Positions 13,503-23,259 of a stretch of 35,112 nt of DNA are shown here, one piece after another. Both the position numbers and the translations under genes were made by a program. The number at the start of each line of letters is the position of its first letter. The first letter of the stretch is position 1. Below the pieces are notes generated by a model, which was given only the letters and a program-made list of their open reading frames with translations, had not been told where the DNA came from and made no database searches. The DNA is taken from contig JAZSCT010000011.1 of NCBI GenBank assembly GCA_045530725.1, forward strand, positions 1-35,112, in the 5' to 3' direction. Origin of the DNA: SIG435 sp045530725 (lineage in GTDB: Bacteria > Bacillota > Clostridia > UMGS1810).

Positions 13503-14390
13503 TTATTTAAGTGGGATTCCATAGTTTGTCAATGCCGATATAAGTTTCTGGCGGTTCTTTTCGTCCATTTCCACCAAAGGAAGTCTCAAAGGACCTACAT
13601 CAAAGCCCATAAGTCTCAATGCTGTCTTTGCAGGGATAGGATTCACTTCACAAAACAGCGCATCCACAAGTTCAAGTGCATCAAGTTGCATATTCTTTGC
13701 TTCTTCGAATTCACCTTTGAGGAGTTTTTCTGTCATAAGGTGAGTTTCTTTCGGTGCAACATTTGCAAGAACAGATATCACACCCTTGCCGCCCATCATC
13801 ATAATAGGAGCGATAAGCGCGTCTTCCCCTGAATATATATCAAGATCAGGACAAAGTGACATAATCTTAAGCACCTGACTCATATTGCCGCTTGCTTCCT
13901 TAAGTCCCACTATATTGTCTATCTCAGAAAGCACCTTTACAGTCTCGGGAAGCATATTTACACCTGTTCTCGATGGCACATTGTACATAATCACAGGTAG
14001 TGATGTGCTTTTTGCGATAGCGGTGTAGGATTCGATAAGTCCCTTCTGTGTGGTCTTGTTGTAATAAGGTGTCACACAAAGCACACCATCTGCGCCCATC
14101 TTTTCTACTTCTTTTGTCATATAGACAGCGTGGTCTGTGTAGTTGCTGCCTGTACCTGCAATGACAGGAATTCTCTTTGCGACTCTGTCTATGGTATATC
14201 TTACTACTTCCAGATGTTCATCATCGGGCATAGTAGCATTCTCACCTGTAGTACCGCAGATGATGATTGCATCTGTGGAATTCTCCAGTTGAAAATCTAT
14301 CAGTTTGCCCAGGGTATCATAGTTTACCCCTTCATTAGTAAATGGAGTTACAAGAGCAACGCCCGACCCTGTGAATATAGTTTTTGACAC
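13503..14390 (-). CDS. dapA: 4-hydroxy-tetrahydrodipicolinate synthase
   Basis: 295 residues, a TIM-barrel Schiff-base aldolase condensing pyruvate with aspartate semialdehyde. The key residues are all present: T47/T48 in CGTTGE, Y136 in MYNVPSRTG, R141, and the Schiff-base lysine K164 in VGLKEASGN. The start is GTG (14388-14390), fixed by an AGGAGG 6-7 nt upstream. It follows asd by about 50 bp and should be co-transcribed with it. No lysine riboswitch or T-box is seen in front. Confidence 0.97.
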   Translation of the reverse strand: MSKTIFTGSGVALVTPFTNEGVNYDTLGKLIDFQLENSTDAIIICGTTGENATMPDDEHLEVVRYTIDRVAKRIPVIAGTGSNYTDHAVYMTKEVEKMGADGVLCVTPYYNKTTQKGLIESYTAIAKSTSLPVIMYNVPSRTGVNMLPETVKVLSEIDNIVGLKEASGNMSQVLKIMSLCPDLDIYSGEDALIAPIMMMGGKGVISVLANVAPKETHLMTEKLLKGEFEEAKNMQLDALELVDALFCEVNPIPAKTALRLMGFDVGPLRLPLVEMDEKNRQKLISALTNYGIPLK

Positions 14391-14439
14391 AGAAATTCCT
14401 CCTTTTAATGAAATGATGATTTTCCAAACACTTATTTAA

Positions 14440-15441
14440 TTATTTTTCTTCCCATTGTTCAATAACCTTCTGTGCTATCTGTACAGCATTTGCAGCAGCG
14501 CCTTTTCTGATGTTATCTGCTACAACCCAGAGGTTCACGCCTGAATCAACACTTTCGTCTCTTCTGATTCTGCCTACATAGGTTTCGTTTGTACCCTTTG
14601 CAGTAATAGCCATAGGATAGATATTGTTTTCAGGATCGTCCTGAACAATGATTCCCGGTGCTGATTTGAGCACTTCTTTCAGTTCTTCAAGATCGAAATC
14701 ATAGTGGAATTCAAGGTTGATGGATTCTGAATGACAGTCAAATACAGGAACTCTTACTGTAGTAGCAGTAATCTTCATTGTATCGTCGCCAAGAATCTTT
14801 CTTGTTTCGTTTACCATTTTCATTTCTTCTTTTGTATATCCGTTTGGAAGGAATACATCAATGTGTGGCAGGCAGTTGTTTGCAATAGGATAAGGGAATT
14901 TCTTAGGTGGTTCACCATTGAGACCGTTCTTGAGGTCTTCGTATCCTGCAACACCTGCACCTGATACTGCCTGATATGTAGAGTAAACTACTCTCTTGAT
15001 TTTGTATTTGTCATGGAGAGGTTTCATGGCAACCATAGCCTGAATTGTAGAACAGTTAGGGTTTGCAATGATACCTTTGTTCCATTTGATATCTTCAGGG
15101 TTTACTTCAGGAACTACCAACGGAACTTCAGGATCCATTCTCCATGCGCTTGAGTTATCAATTACTGTCACACCCTTTGATGCAGCAATAGGAGCGAACT
15201 TTTCGCTGATAGATCCGCCTGCTGAGAAGAGTGCAATATCGATATCTCTGTCAAAACTTGTTTCACAGAGTTCTTCTATTACATATTCTTTGCCCATGAA
15301 GTCAATCTTTGTACCTGCTGACTTCTTGGAAGCAAAAAGATAATAATTTTCTACAGGGAGTTTAATTTCTTCAAGAACTTTGAGAAATGTTCTTCCAACC
15401 ATACCGGTTGCGCCTACAACGGCGATGTTATACTTTTTCAT
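14440..15441 (-). CDS. asd: Aspartate-semialdehyde dehydrogenase
   Basis: 333 residues. It reduces aspartyl phosphate to aspartate semialdehyde, supplying dapA as well as the homoserine branch. The Rossmann motif is VVGATGMVG (residues 8-16). The active-site cysteine is C130 in ANPNCSTIQ, and the later His is in VPVFDCHSES. Length is normal. Its own promoter lies at 15478-15506. First gene of the minus-strand asd-dapA-(DUF559)-dapB group; aspartokinase is not in the window. The ribosome binding site is weak (GGATGG). Confidence 0.97.
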   Translation of the reverse strand: MKKYNIAVVGATGMVGRTFLKVLEEIKLPVENYYLFASKKSAGTKIDFMGKEYVIEELCETSFDRDIDIALFSAGGSISEKFAPIAASKGVTVIDNSSAWRMDPEVPLVVPEVNPEDIKWNKGIIANPNCSTIQAMVAMKPLHDKYKIKRVVYSTYQAVSGAGVAGYEDLKNGLNGEPPKKFPYPIANNCLPHIDVFLPNGYTKEEMKMVNETRKILGDDTMKITATTVRVPVFDCHSESINLEFHYDFDLEELKEVLKSAPGIIVQDDPENNIYPMAITAKGTNETYVGRIRRDESVDSGVNLWVVADNIRKGAAANAVQIAQKVIEQWEEK

Positions 15442-15477
15442 TTTTTACACCATCCAATACTGTTTATAGTCGGTATA

Positions 15478-15506
15478 ATTATACAGTTTTATTATAAATA
15501 AGTCAA
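15478..15506 (-). promoter_or_regulatory. Promoter of asd-dapA
   Basis: TTGACT, 17-bp spacer, TATAAT on the minus strand, about 37 bp before the asd start. Confidence 0.82.
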
Positions 15507-15541
15507 GTTTATTTCATATTTGTTATAAGTTTTTGAATAAT

Positions 15542-15570
15542 TTGACTTATATTTTGTTTTGTAGTATCAT
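15542..15570 (+). promoter_or_regulatory. Promoter of the SpoIID/LytB-domain gene
   Basis: TTGACT, 17-bp spacer, TATCAT, 37 bp before ATG 15608. It looks like an ordinary vegetative (sigma-A) promoter, not a forespore or mother-cell one. Confidence 0.7.
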
Positions 15571-15607
15571 TATTGTATATCACTTTTTGACAAAAAAGGA
15601 GGTTTAT

Positions 15608-16936
15608 ATGAAAAAAACACTTTTTTCATTTATGATAATACTGGTTCTGTTTTTATGTCTCTCTATAACATCATATGCTGAGGGCAATGAATATGAGAAC
15701 ATAAAAATCGGGCTTCATTTCTCTTCATCTGCCAAAGATAGCGCCTCTCTTACCTGCTATTCGGGGTTTGAGATGGGATATGAAAACGAAAGCGGAGACT
15801 TCGAACTTATTTCCGCTCTTCTTGAAACAGATCTTACAATCAATGTATCAGAAGAAGGCTTTCTTCAGGTAGAAGGCATATTCGTAAATACTGATTTTCC
15901 AAACCTCTGCATCCGTCCAGGCTTTGGCAATCTTCAACTGGACGGCAAGGATTACAGAGGAAGTATGATTTTTATAAAAGATGACAACAATCTTATGACA
16001 ATTATCAACAAAGTAGGCCTTGAAGAGTATCTCTATTCGGTACTGGGACGGGAAATGAGTCCAAGTTGGCCCATAGAAGCACTTAAGGCACAGGCAATTT
16101 GTGCAAGGACATATTCTATAAACAACTGGAGAAAGTATGCTTCATACGGATTTAACCTTGACAATACACAGAATTCACAGGTGTATTCGGGAATTTCAAG
16201 CGAAGGCGACCGCACAATTCAGGCGGTGGAAGAAACAAGAGGTCAACTTGTGATGTATGACGGGAAGTTGGCACAGACTTTCTATTCTTCCTCCTGTGGC
16301 GGCAAAACCGCCAATGTAAAATACGTATGGGGAAGTGAATTTCCTTATCTAGTAAGTGTGGATGACCCTTATGAAAATCCCGAGGAAATATCCAACTATA
16401 ACTGGTCTGTGGAATATAGCGCAGATGAAATAAAGGAATTTCTTACAAAGAGAGAAATTGATATTGGAAATGTAGTAAATGTAGAAGTAATCAAAGAAGA
16501 CAACGGCACCGTATATGATGTAAAAATCACAGGGGAATCAGGTGAACATCACATCAAAAATGACAGCGTGAGAGGATTTTTTAACTTAAAGAGTCAGTAT
16601 TTCACCATTTCTTCGCCATCATCTCCCGTGACTTATCCATCTGTTGCTGTTATAGGCGGAAATGGTATTTCTTCTGTTTCACTTAACAACATTGCTGTAT
16701 TTAACGGCTCTGTTACAAGTGCACTTTGTATCATTTCGTCACAGGGAATAGCGGATATTGTGCCAAATGAAGCCAACACCTCGGATAAGTTCATCTTCAA
16801 CGGTCACGGATGGGGACACAGAATAGGTATGAGCCAATGGGGTGCAAAGGGTATGGCTGATCAGGGACTGAGCGCCTATGACATACTTTCCCATTATTTC
16901 CAGGGAACATATGTGGACAACTCCATTCTTGGTTAA
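15608..16936 (+). CDS. Secreted SpoIID/LytB-domain protein (probable peptidoglycan hydrolase)
   Basis: 442 residues from ATG 15608, which has AAAGGAGG upstream; an earlier in-frame ATG at 15533 precedes the promoter. Signal peptide at residues 1-24 (ending ITSYA). The SpoIID domain is clear: GLEEYLYSVLGREMSPSWPI (137-155) with candidate catalytic E149, ALKAQAICARTYS, SSCGGKT and the C-terminal HGWGHRIGMSQWGAKGMAD. SpoIID-family enzymes are lytic transglycosylases acting on denuded glycan strands during engulfment, while LytB-type members act in vegetative wall metabolism. With a vegetative-looking promoter and no sporulation neighbours, the latter is at least as likely. queA starts 29 bp after the stop. 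Confidence 0.88.
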   Translation: MKKTLFSFMIILVLFLCLSITSYAEGNEYENIKIGLHFSSSAKDSASLTCYSGFEMGYENESGDFELISALLETDLTINVSEEGFLQVEGIFVNTDFPNLCIRPGFGNLQLDGKDYRGSMIFIKDDNNLMTIINKVGLEEYLYSVLGREMSPSWPIEALKAQAICARTYSINNWRKYASYGFNLDNTQNSQVYSGISSEGDRTIQAVEETRGQLVMYDGKLAQTFYSSSCGGKTANVKYVWGSEFPYLVSVDDPYENPEEISNYNWSVEYSADEIKEFLTKREIDIGNVVNVEVIKEDNGTVYDVKITGESGEHHIKNDSVRGFFNLKSQYFTISSPSSPVTYPSVAVIGGNGISSVSLNNIAVFNGSVTSALCIISSQGIADIVPNEANTSDKFIFNGHGWGHRIGMSQWGAKGMADQGLSAYDILSHYFQGTYVDNSILG

Positions 16937-16965
16937 ACTTTTTCACTTAAGAGAGGACATATTTT

Positions 16966-17991
16966 ATGAAAACAGGCGATTTTTATTATGATTTGCCCGA
17001 AGAACTCATTGCCCAGGATCCCATAGAGGACAGATCAGGTTCAAGACTTCTTGTACTGGACAAAAAAAGCGGCAACATCCAGCACAGAATATTCAAGGAT
17101 ATAAAAGCCTTTCTGAAAAAAGGTGACTGCCTTGTATTAAACAATACAAGAGTAATCCCCGCCCGCCTTTTCGGCACAAAAGTACCAACAGGAGCAAAAA
17201 TAGAATTCCTCCTTCTCAAGCGTGTGGAAAAAGACATCTGGGAAGTAATACTCCGTCCGGGAAGAAGAGCACTTAAAGGATGCGAAGTGGAATTTGGCAA
17301 CGGAGAACTTAAGGCAAAGGTCATTGAAGTACTTGACAGCGGAAACAGACTTGTAGAATTTTATTATGAAGGGCTTTTCGAAAATGTCCTTGACAAACTG
17401 GGACAAATGCCCCTTCCACCGTATATCACGCACAAACTGGAAGATAAAGAAAGATATCAGACCGTTTATTCAAAAATCAAGGGTTCTGCCGCAGCACCTA
17501 CCGCAGGACTTCATTTCACAAATGAACTTCTCGACGAAATAAGAGATATGGGCGTAAAAATCGCATATATCACCCTTCATGTGGGGCTTGGCACATTCCG
17601 TCCCGTAAAGGTGGATGATGTAACCAAACACAGAATGCACTCGGAATATTATTCTATAGACAAGGAAAATGCGGATATAATAAATAATGCCAGAAAAAAC
17701 GGCGGGAGAATAATATCTGTAGGCACAACAAGTACAAGAGTACTTGAAACAGTTGCCGACGAAAATGGTATATTGAAGGAAGAGTGCGGCAATACAGAGA
17801 TATTTATATATCCACCATACAAATTCAAAATCGTGGATTGCCTTATCACAAACTTCCACCTGCCTGAATCTACACTTCTGATGCTTGTATCAAGCCTTGC
17901 AGGTAAGGAAAATATAGATAATGCATACAAAACCGCAGTAGAAGAAAGATACAGATTTTTTTCCTTCGGAGATGCGATGTTTATTCAATGA
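16966..17991 (+). CDS. queA: S-adenosylmethionine:tRNA ribosyltransferase-isomerase
   Basis: 341 residues. It converts preQ1 at tRNA position 34 to epoxyqueuosine using the ribosyl group of SAM. The N-terminal FYYDLPEELIAQDPIEDRSGSRLLVLD, the middle GLHFTNELLD and HVGLGTFRPVK, and the C-terminal ITNFHLPESTLLMLVSSLAG are classical QueA sequences at normal spacing. GAGAGG precedes the start. It runs in the same direction as the upstream wall-enzyme gene and downstream tgt, its partner in the queuosine pathway. Confidence 0.97.
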   Translation: MKTGDFYYDLPEELIAQDPIEDRSGSRLLVLDKKSGNIQHRIFKDIKAFLKKGDCLVLNNTRVIPARLFGTKVPTGAKIEFLLLKRVEKDIWEVILRPGRRALKGCEVEFGNGELKAKVIEVLDSGNRLVEFYYEGLFENVLDKLGQMPLPPYITHKLEDKERYQTVYSKIKGSAAAPTAGLHFTNELLDEIRDMGVKIAYITLHVGLGTFRPVKVDDVTKHRMHSEYYSIDKENADIINNARKNGGRIISVGTTSTRVLETVADENGILKEECGNTEIFIYPPYKFKIVDCLITNFHLPESTLLMLVSSLAGKENIDNAYKTAVEERYRFFSFGDAMFIQ

Positions 17992-18133
17992 CAAAATCAT
18001 TGAATGAACAAGTGAAGAAGTAATAGTGAAAAGTGAAGAGTTATAGTACTTTTTCCACATTAAAAATAATGGATAAAAAATGATGATATCATCATATAAA
18101 TATATGAAACATATTTTGAGAGGAATTATTTAA
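17992..18133 (+). other. Non-coding gap between queA and tgt
   Basis: 142 bp with a small perfect palindrome (TGATGATATCATCA near 18081-18094) and no promoter that I would call confidently. No preQ1 riboswitch motif is seen. queA and tgt may still be one transcript. Confidence 0.5.
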
Positions 18134-19264
18134 ATGTTTAAACTACTGACAACAGACAATCTTGCCAGACGAGGCGAGTTTCATACAGTTCACGGCACAG
18201 TACAGACACCCGTATTTATGAATGTTGGTACTCTTGCCGCAATAAAGGGTGCTGTATCATCAAAAGACCTTGAAGAAATCGGATGTCAGGTGGAACTTTC
18301 CAACACCTACCATCTGCATCTTCGTCCCGGTGATCAGGTAGTGCACGATATGGGCGGTCTGCACAAGTTTATGACCTGGCACAGACCTATCCTTACTGAC
18401 AGCGGCGGATTTCAGGTGTTTTCTCTTGCAGGTCTTAGAAAGATAAAAGAAGAAGGGGTGTATTTTTCTTCTCATATTGACGGAAGAAAGATATTTATGG
18501 GGCCTGAAGAAAGTATGCAGATACAGTCAAATCTCGCATCTACCATCGCAATGGCTTTTGATGAATGCGTATCCCTACCTGCACAGTATGATTATGCAAA
18601 AAAGAGTGTGGAAATGACTGAAAGATGGCTTGCACGATGCAAAGAGGAGATGACAAGACTCAATACTCTTGACAGAACCATCAACAAACATCAGATGCTA
18701 TTTGGTATAAATCAGGGTGCCACATTTGATGATCTTCGTATCAACAATATGAAATCTATAGCAAAACTTGATCTTGACGGCTATGCCATAGGCGGTCTTG
18801 CAGTAGGAGAAACCCACCAGGAAATGTATCATATACTTGATGTGACACTTCCTCATGCACCAATAGATAAGCCAAGATATCTTATGGGTGTTGGCACTCC
18901 CATAAACATCCTTGAGGGTGTTGACAGAGGAATAGACTTCTTCGATTGTGTGTTGCCTGCAAGAAACGCAAGACATTCAAATCTCTTTACAAGTCAGGGA
19001 TATATGAATCTTCTCAATGCAAAATATGAGAGAGATCCCAATCCTATCGATCCTGAATGTGACTGTCCTGCCTGCAGAAATTACTCAAGGGCATATATAA
19101 GGCATCTTTTCAAGGCAAAAGAAATGCTGGGTATGAGACTTTGTGTACTTCACAATCTCCACTTCTACAACAAACTTATGGCAGATATCAGACTTGCCAT
19201 CGAAGAGAAGAGATACAAAGCATTCAAGGAAGAAAAAATCAGACTGTTTTCACAGAGATTATAA
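18134..19264 (+). CDS. tgt: tRNA-guanine transglycosylase (bacterial type)
   Basis: 376 residues. It exchanges G34 for preQ1 in tRNAs with GUN anticodons, the step before QueA. D89 in ILTDSGGFQVFS is the general acid/base residue. The nucleophilic Asp lies in GIDFFDCVLPARNARH (about residue 270). The zinc site is the C-x-C-x2-C cluster ECDCPACRNY plus the downstream His in CVLHNLHFY. Start with AGAGGA 9 nt upstream. Length typical. Terminated by the hairpin at 19314-19351. Confidence 0.97.
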   Translation: MFKLLTTDNLARRGEFHTVHGTVQTPVFMNVGTLAAIKGAVSSKDLEEIGCQVELSNTYHLHLRPGDQVVHDMGGLHKFMTWHRPILTDSGGFQVFSLAGLRKIKEEGVYFSSHIDGRKIFMGPEESMQIQSNLASTIAMAFDECVSLPAQYDYAKKSVEMTERWLARCKEEMTRLNTLDRTINKHQMLFGINQGATFDDLRINNMKSIAKLDLDGYAIGGLAVGETHQEMYHILDVTLPHAPIDKPRYLMGVGTPINILEGVDRGIDFFDCVLPARNARHSNLFTSQGYMNLLNAKYERDPNPIDPECDCPACRNYSRAYIRHLFKAKEMLGMRLCVLHNLHFYNKLMADIRLAIEEKRYKAFKEEKIRLFSQRL

Positions 19265-19313
19265 AATAATAAAAAAATTCCTGACCGGAAAAGTCAGGAG
19301 AAAAGAGCCACAG

Positions 19314-19351
19314 GGGAATATTACATTATTTGATGTGATATTCCCTTTTTT
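19314..19351 (+). terminator. Terminator of queA-tgt
   Basis: A 13-bp stem with one wobble pair (19314-19326 with 19333-19345), a 6-nt loop and a six-T tail. A shorter hairpin (TCCTGAC/GTCAGGA, 19279-19299) precedes it. Confidence 0.87.
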
Positions 19352-19405
19352 ATTTCTAAAACTTAATTATTGATGTGATATATAGTTTTGATATGTCTTT
19401 TATTC

Positions 19406-19433
19406 GGACAGTCGGGGACGCCTGTCCCTGCAA
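19406..19433 (-). repeat. REP-like palindrome (GCAG variant)
   Basis: Arms GGACAG/CTGTCC around a GC-rich centre, with GCAG in place of GTAG at the base on the minus strand. Architecture resembles the other REPs. No gene lies between tgt and the transglycosylase gene. Confidence 0.55.
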
Positions 19434-19490
19434 ATTATCTTTGATTTTTCAGAATTTTCTCATATTATCCTGAAAACTGAAAAGTTAATT

Positions 19491-20042
19491 CTACTTTTCT
19501 TCATACAGATCCCTGTATATTTTCTCTCTTTTGTTTACCTTTTCTACATAACTTTTCGTCTCAGGAAAAGGAATCTCATCAAGATTTATACCATCAGAAG
19601 AATATTTCTCATCTTTGAGCCATTTTTCCACATTGCCCATGCCTGCATTATATGATGCAAGGGCTTTTGTTTTGTTTCCCTCAAACCTTTCAAAAAGATA
19701 GTGAAGATATGCACATCCTATTTCTATATTTTCTTCAGGTTGGGTGTATGTTTCCAAAGATGCATCTATATCAAATGTTTCTATGCACCATTTGGCAGTT
19801 TCTTCTGTTATCTGCATAAGACCTTTTGCATTCTTTTTGCTGACTGCTTGGGGATTGAAGTTACTTTCAACACTTATAACTCCCTTTACAAGATATTCAT
19901 CAAGATTGTATTCTTTGCTGTATTTATGTATATAAAAACTGTACTCATCAGGATAAAAAAGTTTAAGAACACTATCTCTTGCAGGTTCTGTGATTGCAAT
20001 CAGAAATGCGATTACAATGAGAATTTTTATGATTTTTTTCAT
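19491..20042 (-). CDS. SLT-domain lytic transglycosylase, membrane-anchored or secreted
   Basis: 183 residues. A hydrophobic N-terminus (IIKILIVIAFLIAI, 4-17) acts as signal or anchor. The goose-lysozyme-like SLT domain covers about residues 35-150: catalytic E59 in GVISVESNFNPQAVS, then NAKGLMQI and ALASYNAGMGNVEKWL. It should cleave the MurNAc-GlcNAc bond, forming 1,6-anhydro ends. It is the last gene of the polA-coaE group; its start is 15 bp after the coaE stop with AAAGGA upstream. Confidence 0.9.
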   Translation of the reverse strand: MKKIIKILIVIAFLIAITEPARDSVLKLFYPDEYSFYIHKYSKEYNLDEYLVKGVISVESNFNPQAVSKKNAKGLMQITEETAKWCIETFDIDASLETYTQPEENIEIGCAYLHYLFERFEGNKTKALASYNAGMGNVEKWLKDEKYSSDGINLDEIPFPETKSYVEKVNKREKIYRDLYEEK

Positions 20043-20057
20043 TTTTTCATATTTCCT

Positions 20058-20621
20058 TTATTGTATATCCTTTATTATTTTTTCTACATCTTTTTTGGGG
20101 TCTTTTCCTTCAGAATTATCCACTATGAAGTCTGCTTTTGTGGATAAATATTTCTCGTCAGGCTGAGAACTTATTCTATTCATAGCGTATTGGTAGGAAA
20201 TGTTGTCTCTTTCCGAAATTCTCTTGATTTTTGTATCTTTGTCGCATACTACAAGTATGATTTTGTCACAGAGTTTCTCAAAGTCTGTATCTATAAGTAC
20301 GGGTGCATCCAGAAGAATCTTTGGTACATTCATTTCCTTCTTTGCTTCTTCCATTATATACTTATGAGTAATACTGTTAAGTAATTCCAGTTTATCTTTA
20401 TCATTAAAGACTATCTCGCCGAGAGTTTTTCTCAGAAGACTGTCCCGTGAGAATACTACATCACCAAAATTCTCTCTTATTTCTTCTAAACAAAGAGGGT
20501 TATTTTCATAGACTGAATGGGCAATTCTGTCCATATCAATCTTTTTGTAACCATAAGTTTCTATAATATCCGATATGTAACTTTTGCCTGATCCGGAATT
20601 GCCTGTAATTCCTATTACCAT
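20058..20621 (-). CDS. coaE: Dephospho-CoA kinase
   Basis: 187 residues. It phosphorylates dephospho-CoA at the 3'-OH of the ribose, the last step of CoA synthesis. P-loop GNSGSGKS at residues 7-14, the acceptor-binding KIDMDRIAHSVYE and the LID segment RISERDNISYQYAMNRI are visible. I start at ATG 20621 (AGAAAGGA upstream); a longer in-frame reading would overlap the end of polA. polA ends 16 bp before, and the polA-coaE pairing is common in Firmicutes. Confidence 0.94.
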   Translation of the reverse strand: MVIGITGNSGSGKSYISDIIETYGYKKIDMDRIAHSVYENNPLCLEEIRENFGDVVFSRDSLLRKTLGEIVFNDKDKLELLNSITHKYIMEEAKKEMNVPKILLDAPVLIDTDFEKLCDKIILVVCDKDTKIKRISERDNISYQYAMNRISSQPDEKYLSTKADFIVDNSEGKDPKKDVEKIIKDIQ

Positions 20622-20637
20622 ACTTTTTTTCCTTTCT

Positions 20638-23259
20638 TTAGTGAGCAAGATACCAACTTTCACCGCTTCCTACTTCCACACTTAAAGGTACTTTCATTTC
20701 ACATGCGGATTCCATACATTCTTTGAGAAGTTTCTTTACTTGTTCTTCTTCATCTCTGTATGCTTCTATGATAAGTTCATCGTGGACCTGAAGGATAAGT
20801 TTTGATTTAAAATTGTTATCTTTCAATGCCTTATACACCTTAACCATTGCTATCTTGATGATGTCTGCAGCAGTTCCCTGAATAGGTGTATTCATAGCCA
20901 TTCTTTCTGCGGCACTTCTCTGAATGAAATTTGAACTTTTCAGTTCGGGAAGATATCTTTTTCTGCCGAAAAGTGTCTCTACATAGCCCTTTTCTTTACC
21001 TTCTTCTATTACATCTGACATAAAATTCTTCACATTTCTATACTTCTCGAAATACCCGTCAATATAAGCCTTGGCTTCTTTGTTTGTAATGCCAAGATCC
21101 TGAGAAAGAGAAAATGATCCCATACCATATACAATGCCGAAGTTTACCGCTTTTGCCCTTGTCCTCTCTAATGGAGTAATCTCATCTTCCTTAAGTCCGA
21201 ATACATTCATTGCAGTTGTGGTATGGATATCTACATTATTTCTGAACGCATTTATCATTATTTCATCATCTGCAATATGGGCAAGAATACGAAGTTCTAT
21301 CTGAGAATAATCCGCATCCACAAGTACTCTATTTTCGTCGGTTGGCACAAACATTTTTCTTATTTCTCTTCCCAATTCCGACCGCATTGGTATGTTTTGA
21401 AGATTTGGCTCTGTTGAACTGATTCTTCCTGTCATTGTAACAGTCTGATTAAACTTGGAATGAATCTTTTTGTCATATGGATTTATCACTTCACTAAGAC
21501 CGTCGGCGTAGGTGCTTTTGAGTTTAGTAAGTTTTCTGTATTCAATGACTTTTTCTACAACGGGACTGTGGGTTTTAAGTTTTTCCAGCACATCTGCATC
21601 GGTAGAATAGCCTGTTTTTGTCTTTTTGACTACAGGAAGTTCCATTTTTTCAAAGAGTATAACTCCCAGTTGCTTAGGAGAAAGAATGTTAAACTCTTCT
21701 CCTGCTTCCTCATATATTTCCTTTTCAAGGACTTCTATTTTTCCTTTGAGCATTTCTCCGAATTCAATGAGTTCGTCCTTATTTACCATAAATCCTTCCT
21801 CTTCCATACTTGCAAGTACCTTTGTAAGAGGAAATTCTATGTTGTAGAGAAGATTTTGCTGATTATTTTCTTCAATTATCTCTTTTTGTCTGTCTGAAAG
21901 AATGGAAAGTGCAGTAAGTTCATTGGAAATAAGACTTTCAAAATCCTCTTTTGAGAGGTTATTTATTTCTTTACGCTTTGCACCTTTGCCAAGCATATCA
22001 TCTATGTTCAGAATGTCAATTTCAAGTGTGTCACGGCAATTCTCACATATTTCATAACTGTTTCTTGATGGATTTATCACATATGCACATACTTTTGTAT
22101 CAAAATAGTTGTCGGCATAGTCTATCCCCATAGAACTTAATAGAACAATATCTTCTTTTATACCTGAAGATATTTTTTCTGTGGATTCACTTTCAAACAC
22201 TTCCCTGATTACATCTTTTACAGGTAATATTAACGTAATATCGTTTATAACATAATATATTTTACTATTTTTAATATACGCAACAGCATATATTCCTTCA
22301 TCTGTGGTGTAAATTCTGTAAATAAATTTGTCAGATACCTGTATTTTTTCATAACTTCTTTCACATGGAAGAAGTTGAAGGGTAGTTTTTACTGCTGACT
22401 TATTTATTCTTGACATAAATGATGAAAATTCAAGATTTAAAAAGAGTTTCTCAAGTTTTTCATCATCATATTTCTTTGTAACCGCATCATCTAACTTAAA
22501 AGCAAGTGGAACATATCTGTCTATAGTACAGAGTTTTTTGCTTAAATAAGCCATTTTTTCTCCGTCTTTAAGTTTCTGTGCAGTGGCTCCCTTAATCTCA
22601 TTGATATTTTCATATACTCCTTCTATAGACTTATACTGACTGATAAGATTCATGGCAGTTTTTTCGCCAATTCCCTTTACACCTGGGATATTGTCAGATG
22701 TATCACCCATAAGTCCCTTCACATCTATAAACTGTGTTGGAGTAACTGCGTATCTTTCATAAACTTCTTTCTCATCACATACGGTAACCGTGGTATTTCC
22801 GCCTTTTGTAACAGTAAGGAGGACTTTTGTATTCTGACTTGCCAGTTGCAAATCATCCTTATCTCCTGTAAGAATCAGACATTCTACCTGATTTTCATCA
22901 CACATTCTCGATACTGTACCTATGATATCATCCGCTTCATAGCCCTCTTTTTCCATAATATGAATATTCATGGCAGAAAGCACTTCCTTCAGTACAGGAA
23001 GTTGCATTCTCAGTTCTTCAGGCATAGGCTTACGCTGTGCCTTGTATTCATTATACATCTTGTGACGGAATGTGGGTTTCTTAAGGTCAAATGTAACTGC
23101 TATATAGTCAGGATTGATTTCATCTATATTTTTGAACATTATATTAAGAAATCCATATATTCCATTGGTAAAAAGACCATGTTTGTTAGACAGAAGTCTT
23201 ATTCCGTAGAAGGCTCTGTTTATAATACTGTTTCCGTCAATTATGAGAAATTTTTTCAT
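20638..23259 (-). CDS. polA: DNA polymerase I
   Basis: 873 residues. The N-terminal 5'-nuclease domain (about 1-290) has LIIDGNSIINRAFYG, EADDIIGT, TGDKDDLQL and the helix-hairpin-helix GVKGIGEKTAMNLI. The C-terminal polymerase has motif A DADYSQIELRILAH (about residue 650), motif B RTRAKAVNFGIVYGMGSFSL and motif C QVHDELIIEA. The central region (about 300-460) lacks the FDTE-type metal-binding residues of the 3'-5' exonuclease, as in many Gram-positive Pol I enzymes, so proofreading is probably absent. Start with GGAAAGGA upstream. Confidence 0.97.
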   Translation of the reverse strand: MKKFLIIDGNSIINRAFYGIRLLSNKHGLFTNGIYGFLNIMFKNIDEINPDYIAVTFDLKKPTFRHKMYNEYKAQRKPMPEELRMQLPVLKEVLSAMNIHIMEKEGYEADDIIGTVSRMCDENQVECLILTGDKDDLQLASQNTKVLLTVTKGGNTTVTVCDEKEVYERYAVTPTQFIDVKGLMGDTSDNIPGVKGIGEKTAMNLISQYKSIEGVYENINEIKGATAQKLKDGEKMAYLSKKLCTIDRYVPLAFKLDDAVTKKYDDEKLEKLFLNLEFSSFMSRINKSAVKTTLQLLPCERSYEKIQVSDKFIYRIYTTDEGIYAVAYIKNSKIYYVINDITLILPVKDVIREVFESESTEKISSGIKEDIVLLSSMGIDYADNYFDTKVCAYVINPSRNSYEICENCRDTLEIDILNIDDMLGKGAKRKEINNLSKEDFESLISNELTALSILSDRQKEIIEENNQQNLLYNIEFPLTKVLASMEEEGFMVNKDELIEFGEMLKGKIEVLEKEIYEEAGEEFNILSPKQLGVILFEKMELPVVKKTKTGYSTDADVLEKLKTHSPVVEKVIEYRKLTKLKSTYADGLSEVINPYDKKIHSKFNQTVTMTGRISSTEPNLQNIPMRSELGREIRKMFVPTDENRVLVDADYSQIELRILAHIADDEIMINAFRNNVDIHTTTAMNVFGLKEDEITPLERTRAKAVNFGIVYGMGSFSLSQDLGITNKEAKAYIDGYFEKYRNVKNFMSDVIEEGKEKGYVETLFGRKRYLPELKSSNFIQRSAAERMAMNTPIQGTAADIIKIAMVKVYKALKDNNFKSKLILQVHDELIIEAYRDEEEQVKKLLKECMESACEMKVPLSVEVGSGESWYLAH

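Noticed and set aside
15442..15480. Lysine riboswitch or T-box in front of asd
   Set aside because: The leader between the promoter and the start codon is only about 30 nt, too short for either.
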